Source of the DNA: Brachypodium distachyon
Lineage: Eukaryota > Streptophyta > Magnoliopsida > Poales > Poaceae
DNA: 64,000 nucleotides
Direction of reading: 5' to 3'
Assembly (NCBI RefSeq): GCF_000005505.3
Contig: NC_016131.3
Location: forward strand, 53,243,355 to 53,307,354
Every line of letters begins with the position of its first letter. The first letter of the stretch is position 1. A program made the position numbers and the translations under genes. This document shows positions 34,430 through 46,915 of the stretch, one piece after another. The notes beneath the pieces are model-generated. The model saw only the letters and a program-made list of their open reading frames with translations. It was not told the origin of the DNA and made no database searches.

Positions 34430-36851
34430 ATGGCGCCGCCAACGCCGACCAAGCAGGCCGAGGAGGATCTCGCCGCCGCATCCAGCTTCTGCGCGTTGCC
34501 CTGCGACGTGGTTCGCGAGATCCTGCTCCGGCTCCCAGCCAAGGAGCTCTGCCGCCTCCGCGCCGTCTGCCTTTCGTGGTGCTCGCTCACGTCTGACCCG
34601 TCCTTCATCAAGGATCACGCGGCACGACACAGACGCCCATACCTCGCATCCACCTTCGTTTCCGACCTAGGCGACGAGAAAAAGGCCATCAACATCGTGG
34701 AACTGTCGTCCGGCGACGTCATCAAGCGGATACAGACCAGCCAGAGGGATTTTAGGTTGCAGCGCACGCAGCTCGACCTTTTCTGCTTGGTTGGAGGGCG
34801 CCACCCCTGTTAGCATAATCTTGAGTTTGAGTCTAACTAGCCGCATGTGTGTGTTCTAATGGGATTAGGATTAGAGTCCTAGTCCTAGTTTTGTTAGCCG
34901 AGTGTGTATTCGTGTAGGATACTAGTCCTTGTGTGGTTAGATGTTGTGATTGTACGTGTGACACATGTACACTCATAGCTTGTAACCAAGCCGTGAGATA
35001 TTGAGGAGAAATAAAAATAGAGGACACGTTACGGACTCTTGGCCAAATAAATTTCTGATCATGTGCGTCTTCATGTGATTTATCTTTGGGCAAATCCAAC
35101 ATTTGGTATCAGAACGAGGTCCAAGATTTGAAGACGCGCTTGCCCCGGGGAGGCGATGTGCTAGCGCCTCGGGGCGGGCAACCATGGCGGAGCGGCGTCT
35201 GCGGATCGAAGCGGTCAATGGGCGGAGTGGTGTCTACAGATCAAAGCGGGCGATCTGCGGTTGTGCAACGGAGTAGCGTGGATTGGATTGGATCGAGTTG
35301 TCATCGCGGTGGGCCGATCTTCTAGTAACGGGAGATCATAATACTGATCGCCGGAAAGTACTCGGCATCAGGGAAAACTATCGTTGGCAAGCTCGTTGAG
35401 GAGTTATGTGTGTCCACGTCAGCGTCTGTGAGTCGTGGTTGTGTTCAAGTGCTCGTCGGTGCGAGGCTCTGTTGCAGTGGAAGCATGTCACGGTCAAAGG
35501 TTGTCCGGTATGGTGTGTCATCGGAGCAAGAGATCGACGTGCGTGCAGACGAGGTGGCAGCTGGTCATCTGTGTGTCTTGGCGAGAAGACCAATCTTAGC
35601 GTGTAGTGGGACCATGACCAGTTTAGTTGAGTTCATGCGTGAGATTAATGGTGTGTCTAATCTGCACGTAGCACGCGAGATGTGTCCGCGTGGGCTGGTA
35701 GTCCGGATCATACGTTGAGGTGAGTCGACGAGTCGTGAAGCTGAAAAGAGCCAAGACCAGGAGGAGCACGGAAGACGACAACTTCAAGATTAGGGGAAGA
35801 TTGTTAGCATAATCTTGAGTTTGAGTCTAACTAGGCGCATGTGTGTGTGTCCTAATGGGATTAGGATTAGAGTCCTAGTCCTAGTTTTGTTAGCCGAGTG
35901 TGTATTCGCGTGAGATATTGAAGAGAAATAAAAATAGAGGACACGTTACGGGCCCTTGGCCAAATAAATTTCTGATCGTGTATGTCTTCATGTGATTGAT
36001 CTTTGGGCAAATCCAACAACACCTTGATTGTCACCGCGCTAGACCCAGCCACTGGCGCTACTCTCAGAAACTCCCATGTCATCTCGAAAGAGCACAAGGG
36101 TTATCTGAAGGGAGGAGACAACATCTCCATAGAATCGTGTGCTTTTGGAAAGGTCCCCTTGACAGGAGAGTACAAGGCGCTCCGCTTTCTCAGTGTTAGA
36201 TCATCCAACAGTGTGACGCAGCTATACGAGGTCACGACCCTTGATGGCAGTGGCCATGCACGGTGGAAGGCAATGCCAGTCCCTCCAGTCCCTGTCCTTT
36301 TGAGTCACAAGATGAAAAGCGTGGTCATTGATGGGGTTGTGTATTTCTTGTATGATTTTTTGAACCCTTTTTATGAACATTTGAGGAAGACTACCAAACC
36401 AGGCAGCATAGCTTCATTTAACCTTGGGACAGAGGAATGGATGGCGACCCTGATCAGTGGTCCAGAAGCAGTGACAACGTTTTATGGGGATGCCTATTTT
36501 GGTAGTAACATGGGAATCTACTTAAACCCTCCGCACGTGGAGGATCTCTCGATTACCAATTTGAATGGATCCTTAGTGATGGTGCATATTGTAAGCGATG
36601 ACTCTATGGACCTATGGTTTCTGGTGGATTTTGAGAAAGGTCTATGGGTTAAGAAGTGCAGCTTAAGTAGCCGGTATGAAAATCGATTTGTGTACCCTTT
36701 GGCGGTGTTAGATGATGAGAGGATTATATTCATAGTGCAACCAACGGGTATGGTACAAAGTTATGATCCAAAAACAGGCACTTACACAGATATGTTGGAG
36801 ATTGCGGATTACAGGTCTATTTGTATTTACACAGGAAGTCTGTTGCATTAA
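34430..36851 (+). pseudogene. F-box gene 1, disrupted by an LTR insertion in the coding exon
   Basis: Two pieces, 34430-34807 and 36024-36851, are halves of one F-box protein closely related to F-box 2. The first has the F-box motif at ~25-65 (LPCDVVREILLRLPAKELCR); the second has the F-box-associated (FBA-type) beta-propeller-like region with SIASFNLGTEEWM and ending IYTGSLLH. Codon 126 abuts the insertion point and the second half resumes in the same frame, so the reading frame would be 401 residues without the insert, against 397 for F-box 2. As it stands, translation ends at a TAG two codons into the LTR. F-box proteins select substrates for SCF ubiquitin ligases; the target here is unknown. 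Confidence 0.88.
34808..36018 (+). mobile_element. Small non-coding LTR element (TRIM/copia-like) inside F-box gene 1
   Basis: LTRs are 34808-35101 (294 bp) and 35802-36018 (217 bp), starting TGTTAGCATAATCTTGAG and ending CAAATCCAACA. TTGGTATCAGA just after the 5' LTR is a methionine-tRNA primer-binding site, and TAGGGGAAGA precedes the 3' LTR. Target copies are acccc (34803-34807) and acacc (36019-36023). The 3' LTR lacks ~77 bp, a deletion bounded by CGTG on both sides. The 700-bp interior has no retrotransposon domain. Confidence 0.92.
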
Positions 36852-36873
36852 GAGGGCTGTTTTCATTTCTGAG

Positions 36874-38552
36874 GTTAGTATCGGCTGGTTTATTTTATCT
36901 TTACCATAGTTATGAACTGATGACCATTGTCAGTGGAAGCACAATAAATTTTCAAGGGAGGAACAAGGACAAATTGTTTTAGCCATGGTGGGAAGCTGCA
37001 CTTACTATTTTCATGACTATAATAATATCACAAAACACTAGAAAAAGGAAAATGCTTATTTCAATATTAGAGCCAACTAATTTTAGTATCAATATAAGTT
37101 TCTTTTCTTTCGACTCATCTCGTTCCAAGGCAGGGTTAAGGGAGGCAGAGTGGATCTGCACGCAGACCATACTAATTGCTTGGCTTGCATGCAACCCTAG
37201 TGTAGCTTGAGACGCTTCTCTCCTTGCACCCCAGCCCCAGTACTGCATGCGCCCTTGTGATAGTCAACAGTCACCAAATTTGAGATCTGTTTTAATATGC
37301 ATCGCCCATGCCAACAGTCATGCGCGTGATTGCAAGATACAATTCATTTGACTCATGTACTCCCTCCTTTTCAGTTATAAGGCACGTACGCCTACCCAGG
37401 TCATCGATGTGACCCATGAAACATTAGTTGTATGCCACACAAAGTATACCATTAAGTACTTTAATGGCATAAAAATCATATTTTGTTGGTCAAATTGATG
37501 ACCTAGATATGCAAGCATGCCTTATAAACCGAAAAGGAGGCTTTACCTTTTTTAGCATGAGCTCATTTAATCTTTCCTAATTCAAACTCTTATCCAGACA
37601 TCTTAAATGCCTGGGTTAATAGGCAAGGATTCCTAATTTATGCTGCATGGCAACTGCGCTTAGCTGCGTATGCGCACGGGTCCTAGGCTAGACAGGGCTG
37701 CTCTCCTTGTTAGTTATGCCAGCTGTAGTAATGGTCAACATGCCATTGATCACACTTCAAGTCTGTACATGTCATGGATGGTTTCACTGGCTGTATTGTA
37801 GTCTTACTGTGATACTCATAAAGTGGTAAAAATACAGTATACAATGCATTAAACCGTTGCAGGAGTCATATGAATATTTAATAGCCAAACCCTTTTCTTG
37901 TTATTAAATTAAACTTAACTGATGCAATTGTACTTGCATCTCTATATTTGCGAGCTTGTGGCCCTCCCTGTGGACTAGTTAAATGTTTGATTAGGATCAA
38001 TACCTGAGAGTTTTGGGATATAATAACTTCTGGCCATCACCTCATTGGTGTATTTGGGAGGGAGTGACGGAAGAGAATTTCAAATATCTTAAGAGAAACT
38101 ATCTAAACTTGGGCATATGCATATATCTAATGGTATTTTACTGCAGAGATGTATTTATGTAAAATCTGAAGACCTATTTTCATTCGTGAAAGTAAATTCC
38201 ATATTTACATTTTACAGTTTACATCATCTTAACTCTGCATCACTGATTAGTCTAACATATGAAGCAAAAGATTCCTAAATGATGCCTTACACTCTACCAT
38301 ATTTTCGTGACTCCAATGGTTTGTGCAACTATGCATCATGTATGCCTGGATTTTAACATTTGAAAGTTAGTGTAGGTTGTGGTAGTATTTTTTGCCCTCT
38401 TAGCCAAAGTAGCATGGGGACTTTTTTTGGCCATTATTTTCTGTTGCTGAATACATAATCTGTGTTAACAGAACCATCATGGCAGCTTAGTCCTTGGCTA
38501 GCCAAATGTTTGCTTGCTTGATATCTCATATATCTCAACTTTGTTCTTTCAG
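36874..38552 (+). other. Probable 3' UTR intron of F-box gene 1
   Basis: Donor GAG/gttagt (36873/36874) lies 22 nt after the stop, and acceptor tttcag ends at 38552. Both sites and the following exon (GCTCAGCGTAGC...) are matched in F-box gene 2 (49102-52831). Conservation of both ends between paralogues is the evidence; no transcript was seen. Confidence 0.55.
37357..37543. mobile_element. Stowaway-like MITE in the F-box 1 3' UTR intron
   Basis: Left end CTCCCTCCTTTTCAGTTATA and right end TTATAAACCGAAAAGGAGG are inverted complements with few mismatches, and the inner 'ggtcatcgatgtgac' region pairs with 'gtcaaattgatgacc'. Limits are approximate. Confidence 0.75.
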
Positions 38553-39280
38553 GCTCAGCGTAGCACTATCTGCTATATCTGAAGAGGCGCTGCTCCTATT
38601 ACTGGTGGTCACCTGGATAATTCGTTGCTTCTTTTCCCAGATCTAGCAAGTGCTGTTTTTCATAAGTGTTCTCATAGTAAAATTGCAATCTCATGCCTAT
38701 TCTGGCGTCCTCTCATTATGTGTACTAGATATATTTGTGTGATTCATGAACCTGCGTCCTTGGTGTACTCTTAGTTAATTTTGTGTGAGACTCTTGGTTT
38801 GGCGCCTTCCTCAGACCAGTTTCCAGTGGCCAACTTCTAAATGACTTCGTTCCCATATTGTGTGTAATCAACATCTTCAGTTGTCTATGCCAGTTGTGTC
38901 GAGCTTCATATGAAGCCTGTATAACTTTTTTGTTTTGAAGTTCCGATGGAGTTTAGGAAATCGTGCCCTTATTTCGGATATGCCCTCTTAGAAATTTCCT
39001 TGGTGGATATTATGAATTTGCACATCACATCAATAAATCTGGAATGAATGATTTTGTTGCTGTCTACTAATTTTGGTATAACATGATAGGAAATTTGGCT
39101 TTCTTTTTTCTAGATCGGAAACTCAAAATGCATATCTTTTATCCTAGCATCCAAGTTACAATTTGTTTCGTTATTGGCTTTCTCGTGTCGAGAGGTTCAA
39201 ATCTTATTCACATATTGATGTGTTTCATTGAAATGTTCAGACTTCATTTTTTTCCTACCTAATTTCAGATAATTATACTG
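38553..39280 (+). other. 3' flank of F-box gene 1
   Basis: The first ~450 bp resemble the sequence after 52832 downstream of F-box 2. The rest is AT-rich with no recognised feature. Confidence 0.45.
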
Positions 39281-39289
39281 CCTAACTTC

Positions 39290-39740
39290 TTACAAATATC
39301 CCTTCTCGTGTCTTTATCATGTTTTATGTCTTGTCGTTGTCATGTTTTTTTCTTGGGTGTCGTAATTCTCATGCTTATATTTTGTGTTGTTATGTGTAAC
39401 TTCTTAGAATTGTCTTGTGTTGTGTCTCCTAGTTGTTTTGCCTTGTTTTTTGACCGTAATTATCTTGCCCTATGTTAGGTCATATCTTGTCTGACGTTTT
39501 ATTATTTTTGCTGCTTTGCGTCCCATTGTTGCGATGCTTTTTTGTGCTACGTAATCGTGCTGCAATATGTCACGTTGTGTCCCCCTAATGTCTTATAATT
39601 GCCTTCCATTAATTATATCTTCTGTCTGGTGTTGTGTCAATATTCTTGCGTTTTAATTTCCCATAATTTTCATGCCTTGTGTCCCATGGATTGTCACCGC
39701 TTATGTATTTGTGCTGACTAGTGTCGTTCGGTTGTCTCAT
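39290..39740 (+). repeat. Degenerate T-rich tandem array
   Basis: Seven or more variants of a 'cataattntcatgccttgtgtc' theme recur at ~35-70 bp spacing, for example near 39305, 39360, 39405, 39450, 39535, 39585 and 39655. The units are strongly diverged. Function unknown. Confidence 0.45.
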
Positions 39741-40439
39741 GTCTTGCCTAGGCATCACATCTATAAGTACAAGTGACATAACAAAAATATAATACTGTAG
39801 CACTTAAAACATGACAAAATGGGTGATTATTTTTCAGCAAAACATATTGTATATAATTTAGATCGATAGATCTTGTCGAGAAAATGTAACAATCAAAACC
39901 ATTCACATTTGAACATCAGTTCAAATTATTATTGTTTATTATTGTTCAAATATTATTTGGACGCCGCCCAAGCTTCAAAGGGCACTCTCACTCATATAGT
40001 CTCGGGATGTGTTAATTTGGTTTTGTGCCAAAGTTTTATTGAAAATATTGACAATTCGTAATTTAGTGTTTGTTTGCTTTGTTGCCAAAAACTTGTTGCT
40101 AATGAATATTTACCCATGCCTCCCATAGATTCTTTGGTAAGTGTGGGCTAAAAAATTATAAGCCAAAAAATCAGTACGCCAAATTTTAGCCAGACTTGGT
40201 AGGGCTAGGTTAATTGGGTGAACCAAATAGCCTCTCTTTTTTTGACTTTGTTTCCAGCACCTGTTAGGCCAGGCCTGAATTAATTTCCGAGTTGTTTCTA
40301 GTAACTATCATGATTTCATGCAAACCCAAAGCCTTCTCGACTTCCACGTGGTCGCAATGAATAGAGCGTGTCTCACGTGTGCTCCGTGCAAACACACCGG
40401 ACGGTACCACTAACTTACTTTAGTGTGTTTCTTAGTAAA
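39741..40439. other. Spacer, little recognised
   Basis: 40230-40290 has a block ('tgttaggccaggcctgaatt') that resembles 47360-47395 upstream of F-box 2. Otherwise AT-rich with no gene. Confidence 0.4.
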
Positions 40440-41880
40440 GATCACGCACTTTGGCAACGCAGCATGGAGAGCTTTTCATAGGAAAGTTTAAACCTTTGCC
40501 AGAACTTTTAGCTGCCATAGGTTCTTCCATACCGGATTGGTAGCAACAACTGGACCGTGGCTCAAGGGCCAAAGAAATCTTCTGCCATGTTGATATTGCC
40601 ATCCAACAAAGTATGCGGACCGGACAGTGAAACAGCCAGACTTCGTGAAATGCCGTCCAAGAAAATCATCCATTTGGTGATAATGGGATCCGTAGAATTC
40701 TGCGCTGCTCGTTCCACTCACTAGAGTAGCCATGTCAATCAGATTATTTACAAAAGTGAGGAGTGTATCACCTTGCCAAGTGAGCATCCACAAGCCTGGA
40801 TGGGCTATAGTAAATCCATGGCTCATCCCAAATTTTGACATGTGATCCATTGCCAATTCTCCATAATACATCCTCTTTTTAACGTCCGTACCGAGCCATT
40901 ATACTCTGCCAACAGTAACCCTTCTAATTGTGCCGATAATAGATCACCGAGAAATATTTTGCCTTTAATATAGTAGCACAGAGAGAGTCCGGATAAAAAA
41001 CCGGGAGCCATGCTTGTTTGGCCAACGAGGCTAGGTTAAGAAGTGTATATCTCGAAACCCCATACCACGTTCTTTCGGCACACACGCCATCCAATGCATT
41101 CTCTTCTAGGTTTCCTCATCGTCCCACCAGTAGTGAGACATGGTTATTCCTTTATAAATTGGTTTTAGAAGTTTTAAATCTGACATCGTATGACGGCCTG
41201 GATGGCTTGAGCCACTACTTTAAGAAGCACCTCCTTTCCCCAAGCACAATGTACATCTTGGAGATCACTTGTACGAAAAATGCATAGACTAATTGGTCAG
41301 AACTGTGAAACCTTCTCATAGGGGTTTGCACCTTCGGGATCATGCTTGAGAATTACGTTCTCATTTCACCCCCGCGAGATACTGTTGCAGAGTTGACTAT
41401 ATTCAACACTTTCCAAACCAAATCTTCCTCAAGCATCGCCTAGAAACATTTGAAGAAAATCGCATATGTATAGCCCATCCGGATCCAGGGCTTTGAGATC
41501 CCCAATACCAAATAGTGCCTTCTGAACCTCTTCCGGAGAGAAAGGAGCAAGAAGACCTGTGTTCATGTCTGCTGTTACAACCAATTTCACGTTATTTACT
41601 ACATCCGGGTCAGGATAAACACCTCTGACTGAAATAGGCTGGCCGGTCACAAAATACTTCCTCCGTTTCATAATTTTTATCGAAATATTACATGTATGTA
41701 GACGTTTTTTAAGAATAAATACATCCATTTTTGAGACAAGAATTATGGAACGAAAGGAGTAGCTGTTTGATATCAAATCATTAAGTTGTGTGGTACCTTC
41801 CTGCCACGTCCAAATCATCCAAAAGCTTCTTGATTTGATTCGTTTCTTCCGTTGTGATGTCGTAAGAGCCAATGTCTTTA
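40440..41880 (-). pseudogene. Degraded LINE reverse-transcriptase remnant
   Basis: Minus-strand pieces in the right order for a plant non-LTR element. At ~41570-41430 is the start of the reverse transcriptase (LLAPFSPEEVQKALFGIGDL then a changed KAxxPDG motif). At ~40870-40490 is the zinc-binding RT region (FTVRSAYFVGWQY, ending WKNLWQLKVLAKV). The catalytic centre between them is missing, frames shift, and a MITE lies in the 5' part. Confidence 0.75.
41655..41765. mobile_element. Stowaway-like MITE within the LINE remnant
   Basis: Left end TACTTCCTCCGTTTCATAAT pairs with right end AATTATGGAACGAAAGGAGTA. The element interrupts the LINE coding remnant, so it inserted after the LINE. Confidence 0.75.
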
Positions 41881-42056
41881 TCTACGAAAGTACGGAAAAA
41901 ATCATTTCATTTTAGCCGCTAGACATTTGAGACAGAGGCGAGAGGGACATGGCCGACTTAGACTCCAAGTATATACGCATATGTATGGCCTAGTACTAGC
42001 GAGGACTCGGCCGGCCGTCATGTATTTTCGGATTTAGACACCACGTGACATATGTG

Positions 42057-45000
42057 CACTACTACAGAAAACCCCATCCGTGATCCCCCTCCAGTGACGG
42101 TTAAAACAAACCAAAAACACACCGTCATTGGAGGCCTCTCGAGGCATCCACGAGCATCACCAGTGGCGGTGATAATAACCGCCACTACTGCCCCACCACC
42201 AGTAGCGGTGAATATTGTCCCGAAACAAGTCACCGTCAATGGAGATACATCAGCAGTGGCGGTGTTTGTCACCGCCACTGGTAATGGCCATGGAAATCCT
42301 AACATCCACCAGTGACGGCCGTAAAAAAGACCCGCCACTGGTAGACCACCCGATACATGATGGTACTCAGTCTCAGTGCCCATCCCTGAACCCCTTAAGC
42401 ACCGCCCGATTACTCGTTTAGAACTCAACCGGAACGGGAAACGCACTGAGCACTGAGTAGTAACCACCGGTAGGTGGGGCGGCGGAATCCCTTTTATCCT
42501 GGTCGGGACTCCTCTAAACTAGCGAGGTGGGACTAAAGTTGGGGAACTGGTGGGAGGGAGAGCACCAGTGGCGTTTCTAATCTTACCCGCCACTGGTGGT
42601 CTTCCAGTGGCGGTTTTTTCTCTGCCCGCCGCTGGAAGTCACCAGTGGAGGTTATTCTATTTGCCCGCCACTGGAGACATCCCTCTATATAACCCCTGTG
42701 CGAGCCCGAAGATGTTCAAGCTCGCGTGTCTGTCTTGGACCAGCTGCGGCTCTGCTTCCCACCGACGGCGAAACCCTACCAAAATTTGATGGCGGCGGCA
42801 GGAAGGTAGCTCTCTCCCCTTCTCCTCCCTCTTCCTCTCCCTTCTTCCTCCTCCCATTCTTCTCCAATTTTGTAAAATGGCCATTAATGGTGCCTTGGCC
42901 GCCGGCGGGAAATTCGGCCCCGATCTCTCTCCGGCGGCTCTCCCGGGCTGCCCCCCCTGTCTCTAGAGCTCCCCCTCACCCTAGTGATGATCCTCCCTCT
43001 CTCTCTCGCTTTAATTTTGCTCGGATGAGCTCCCTCTCTCTCTCTAGCTCTCTCTCTCTTTGCAGCTCTCTTTCTAGCGCTCTCTCTCTCTAGCTCTCTC
43101 TCTGCGGCTCTCTCTCTATATAGCTGCTTATGGGGGAGCTTAGCCCCTGGGGGTTAGCTCTAAGGTTAAGCTTAACCTCGGGACCGGTGTACGTGCATGT
43201 TCAAACATATTAAATGTGTGTTGACACCGGTCTTCATGCCCTGTATTTCTTATGTGATGTGATACCGGCCGTTGTGCCGATGTGGGTGGGGGTAATATGT
43301 TTTTGATGCAGGCATCAAATTTCGTAGTGCAAATTGCTATGTTTTTTTAGCAAAGGTCGTGCCGAAATTTTCCATTTTTGTCGAGCAAGTTGATTTGTTT
43401 ATTTTTAAAAAAAATTGTGTTGTAGCTTGATGGGCCGTGCTTGGATGTACGAGGACAGGTTACGTGTTGAGTGGATAGAGTGGCTGAAGACTTTTGTCGA
43501 TGCCGGCGTGGAAGATATGCGTAGCAGAGGGGGTGATAAGATGTGTTGTCCCTGTGTGAGATGTCGGAACAGCAAGCTGTACGAGGCAGAGGATGTGGAG
43601 ATGCACTTGCTCATGCGGGGATTTGTGTCAGGTTATTCAAGGTGGACTTCTCACAGGGAGGATGGCATTGAAGCCGATGGCGGCATTGAGATGGAAAACA
43701 TGGAGTCTGACGACCAGCCTGGTGAAGAAGCATACTGTGGCCTGGATCCAGTACAGGACGTTCCAACCGGTAGGATGGTTGAAATGCTGGATGATCAGCA
43801 TCTGCAAAATCAGTTGGATGACCCCGAGGATGAGAGGGTGTCCCGTAAGTTCGAGAAGCTGAGGGAGGATGCTGAGACACCGTTATATGAAAATGCCGGC
43901 GTGGATAAGAGTGTGCTAGAAGTAACGCTCGAACTTTTGCTTATAAAGGCAAAATACAACATCGTGGACTCGGGATTCACGGAGATTCTGAGTTACCTAC
44001 GTACGGTACTTCCTCCGGGCAACAAGTTGGCTAAGAGCACGTACGAGGCGAAGAAAGTTACATGCCCACTCGGGTTAGAGGTCATCAGATACCATGCTTT
44101 TTCGCTGGACTGCATCATATATAAGTGCGACTACAAAGACATGCACAACTGTCTAGTATGCAAAACATCCTGATACAGGAAGAAAGACCCCAATCCTGAC
44201 GGTGGCGAGGAGGAAGAATTGAAGCGTGGTGGGGCGGCAAAGACGGTCTGGTATCTCCCATGTGGCACTAGGCTGGAGCGTTGGTTCCAGAACGAGAAGG
44301 AGGCCAGGTGGTTCATCTACCACGACGCGACACAGGCGGATATCGATCCTGAGGGCGTGTACCGCAACGATGATGGAGTCCTCAGACACCCCGTAGATGT
44401 GGCTCAATGGAGGACTCTGGACGACGAATTCCCCGAGTTTGGCGCAGAGCCCAGGAACATCAGGTTCGGGATGAGTACGGACAGGATCAATCCGTTCGGA
44501 AACTTGAGCAGCAAACACAGCACATGGCCGGTGATCCTGTTCATATACAACCTCTCCCCGTGGCTTGTCATGAAGAGGAAGTACATCCACCTATCAATGC
44601 TCATACAGGGCCCTAAGCAGCCTGGAGCTGATCTGAACGTGTATCTGGAACTGTTGAAGGATGAGCTCAAGGAGCTTTGGGAGAATGGTCGAAAGGTTTG
44701 GGATGCTCATAAGAAGGAGGAGTTCACTCTTCGAGCAGCTCTCCTGACATGTGTGCATGACTACCCGGTGAACGGGAACTCATCGTGCCAGTCAACACAT
44801 GGGTACAAAGCGTGCACAAAGTGCGGGGACGAGACAGACGGGTTGTTCCTGCCAGAATCAAAAAAGATTGTGTACATGGGACACCGTAAGTGGCTGGAGA
44901 TGAAGGACCTATGGAGGGATGATAAGAAAACCTTCAACGGGAGGGCAGAGAGGCGGCACAAACCGAGGGAGCTGACTGGACACGAAGTATACGAAATTGT

Positions 45001-46216
45001 CAGGGACCTCGAAGTCGTGGCCGGGAAAGCACAGCCGGCTGCAGGTCCAGATGGTGGCGGCCTTACGTAGAAGAGGAGGTCCGTGTTCTGGGACCTGCCT
45101 TACTGGAGGTTCTTACAGAGCCGTCACACCATAGACGTCATGCATGTCGAGAAGAACGTGTGCGACAGCCTGTTGGGCTTGATGATGCACCATGCGGACA
45201 AGTCAAAAGATGGATCAAAGGCACGGAAGGACCTGCAGTGGATGGGGATAAGGGAGAAGCTGTGGCCGATAGAGGAAGAGGCGCCGCAGGAAAACAAGGA
45301 TGGTGAACGCACGATATATACACGATGCAAACCTGCGTGTTATAGTCTGAGCAAAGCCGAGCTGCATAGGATGTGCGAGTGTCTCCATGGCATCAAAGTT
45401 CCATCGAACTACTCATCCAGCATCAAGAAACTCGTTGACATGAAGAGCCACAAGCTGGTTGTCATGAAGTCTCATGACTGCCACGTGATTCTCACGCAGC
45501 TACTTTCGGTTGCAATAAGAGGCTGCATGGAGCCATGGGTGAGAGAGACGGTCATGAAGCTCTGTGACTTCTTCGACACGATCGGCCAGAAGCCCATCAC
45601 GGTGGACCGTTGCCTGCAACCGAGGGACGCAATGATACAGATATTGTGCGAATGTGAGATGTTCTTTCCCCCAACGTTCTTCGACATTATGGTCCATCTG
45701 ATGGTCCACATCACCGATGAGATCTTGTTGTTAGGGCCATCATTCCTGCACAACATGTTTGGGCCCGAACGATACAACGGGGTGCTGAAGCGATATGTTC
45801 GTAACAGAGGGCGTCCCGAAGGAAGCATCATGGAAGGCTATCATGCAGAAGAGTGCGTTGAGTTCTGCACTAATTGGTTGGCGGACCGCAAACCCATAGG
45901 GGTCCCCGAATCACGACATAACGGGAAGCTGGAAGGTGAAGGTCTTGGCCGGAAGGAGCTTCATGTGCATGCCCGCCAAAGAATGGACGACTTTATAAGA
46001 GCACACACAATGGTGCTGCAACTCATGCTAGAGGTCGAGCTGTTCATCGACATGCACATCGAAGAACTTTGAAACCTCAACCCTAACAGGAATGATGATT
46101 GGATCCAACGAAAACACAATTCTACATTCGCCATGTGGCTCAAGGATCTTTGGTATCCGAGGGCTGCGGCGAATGAAGATGAGAAGATTGTCCAGAAGTT
46201 GTCACGGCTTCCCGAC
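42057..46216 (+). mobile_element. CACTA transposon 2, right end missing
   Basis: Left terminus CACTACTACAGAAAACCCC at 42057 is followed by many ACCAGTGGCGG / CCGCCACTGGT subterminal motifs to ~42680, then a TATA box (CTCTATATAACCC near 42683) and a CT-rich leader with (CT)n runs to ~43130. The transposase follows. No complementary right terminus was found; similarity breaks at ~46216, where gypsy gag sequence soon begins. Confidence 0.85.
43430..46216 (+). pseudogene. CACTA transposase (TNP2 type) with three in-frame stops
   Basis: One reading frame runs from the ATG at 43430 across stops at 44171-44173 (TGA), 45068-45070 (TAG) and 46070-46072 (TGA), with transposase sequence continuing in frame after each. 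The N-terminus has the transposase-associated domain (CCPCVRCRNSK, GYSRWTSHRE), then the TNP2 region from ~44000 (YHAFSLDCIIYKCDYKDMHN ... ACTKCGDETD), then a DUF4218-like region after 45083 (DVMHVEKNVCDSLLG, FGPERYNGVLKRYVRNRG). The DUF4216-like C-terminus is absent. The absence of frameshifts suggests inactivation by point mutation, partly CpG-type. Confidence 0.88.
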
Positions 46217-46299
46217 CGCTACGGAGCCGTCTCCATCTCCGTCCCCCCACCTCGGTCCGTCTCCACCTGCCCGGGGCGTGACGTCTCCGTCGCCGCTTG

Positions 46300-46915
46300 G
46301 CGCCTTACCCGGTCCTTTCGACTATGAGCCCGCAGAACGAGACTTCTCACGGATTATCTCACTAGGATTCGCTGCCAGGGCGGATCACGAACTACTTCCA
46401 TGTAGTGCCCGCAACTCCAACTCAGGGGCCTAGCGCACACTTGGTTAACCAGCCTACTCGACGGGAGATTACCTCGTGGGACGAACTGGTTCAGGCCTTC
46501 ATTCGTAACTTCAGGTCTACCGTCTATGTGCAAATGCCCGTTCTTTCTCAAGCAGCTCCGAGCCTGCACCCAACGCGATGGTGACCCCATTCGCTCGTAT
46601 ATTCAGCGCTGGACCAACACCAAACACGCGTCCGAAGAAATCTCTGACGAGAGCGCCATCAATGCGTTCAAGCGGGGACTCCGCCGAGTTGAACTCAAGG
46701 AAGAAATGGGTCGCGTCAGACCAGCAACCATCAACTACCTGATGAAAATCGCCAATCGGTGGGCTGATGGTGAGGACTCGGTCCGCAATAAGCGCCATCG
46801 ATCTTCGGATAACGACGCGGACCGCGGTTTCGAGCACAGGAAGAAGCTCAAGGGTCAAGCCTTCGAGGAATCGACGTCACCTGAGTTTGTCGCGGCCACC
46901 TCCCCGGGAGAATGA
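46300..46915 (+). pseudogene. Gypsy gag fragment
   Basis: After a shift of frame near 46440-46530, residues such as DPIRSYIQRWTNTKHASEE and AINAFKRGLRRVELKEEMGR match the gypsy gag core pattern. No LTR or pol was found next to it, so it is an isolated scrap joined to the broken CACTA element. Confidence 0.7.
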
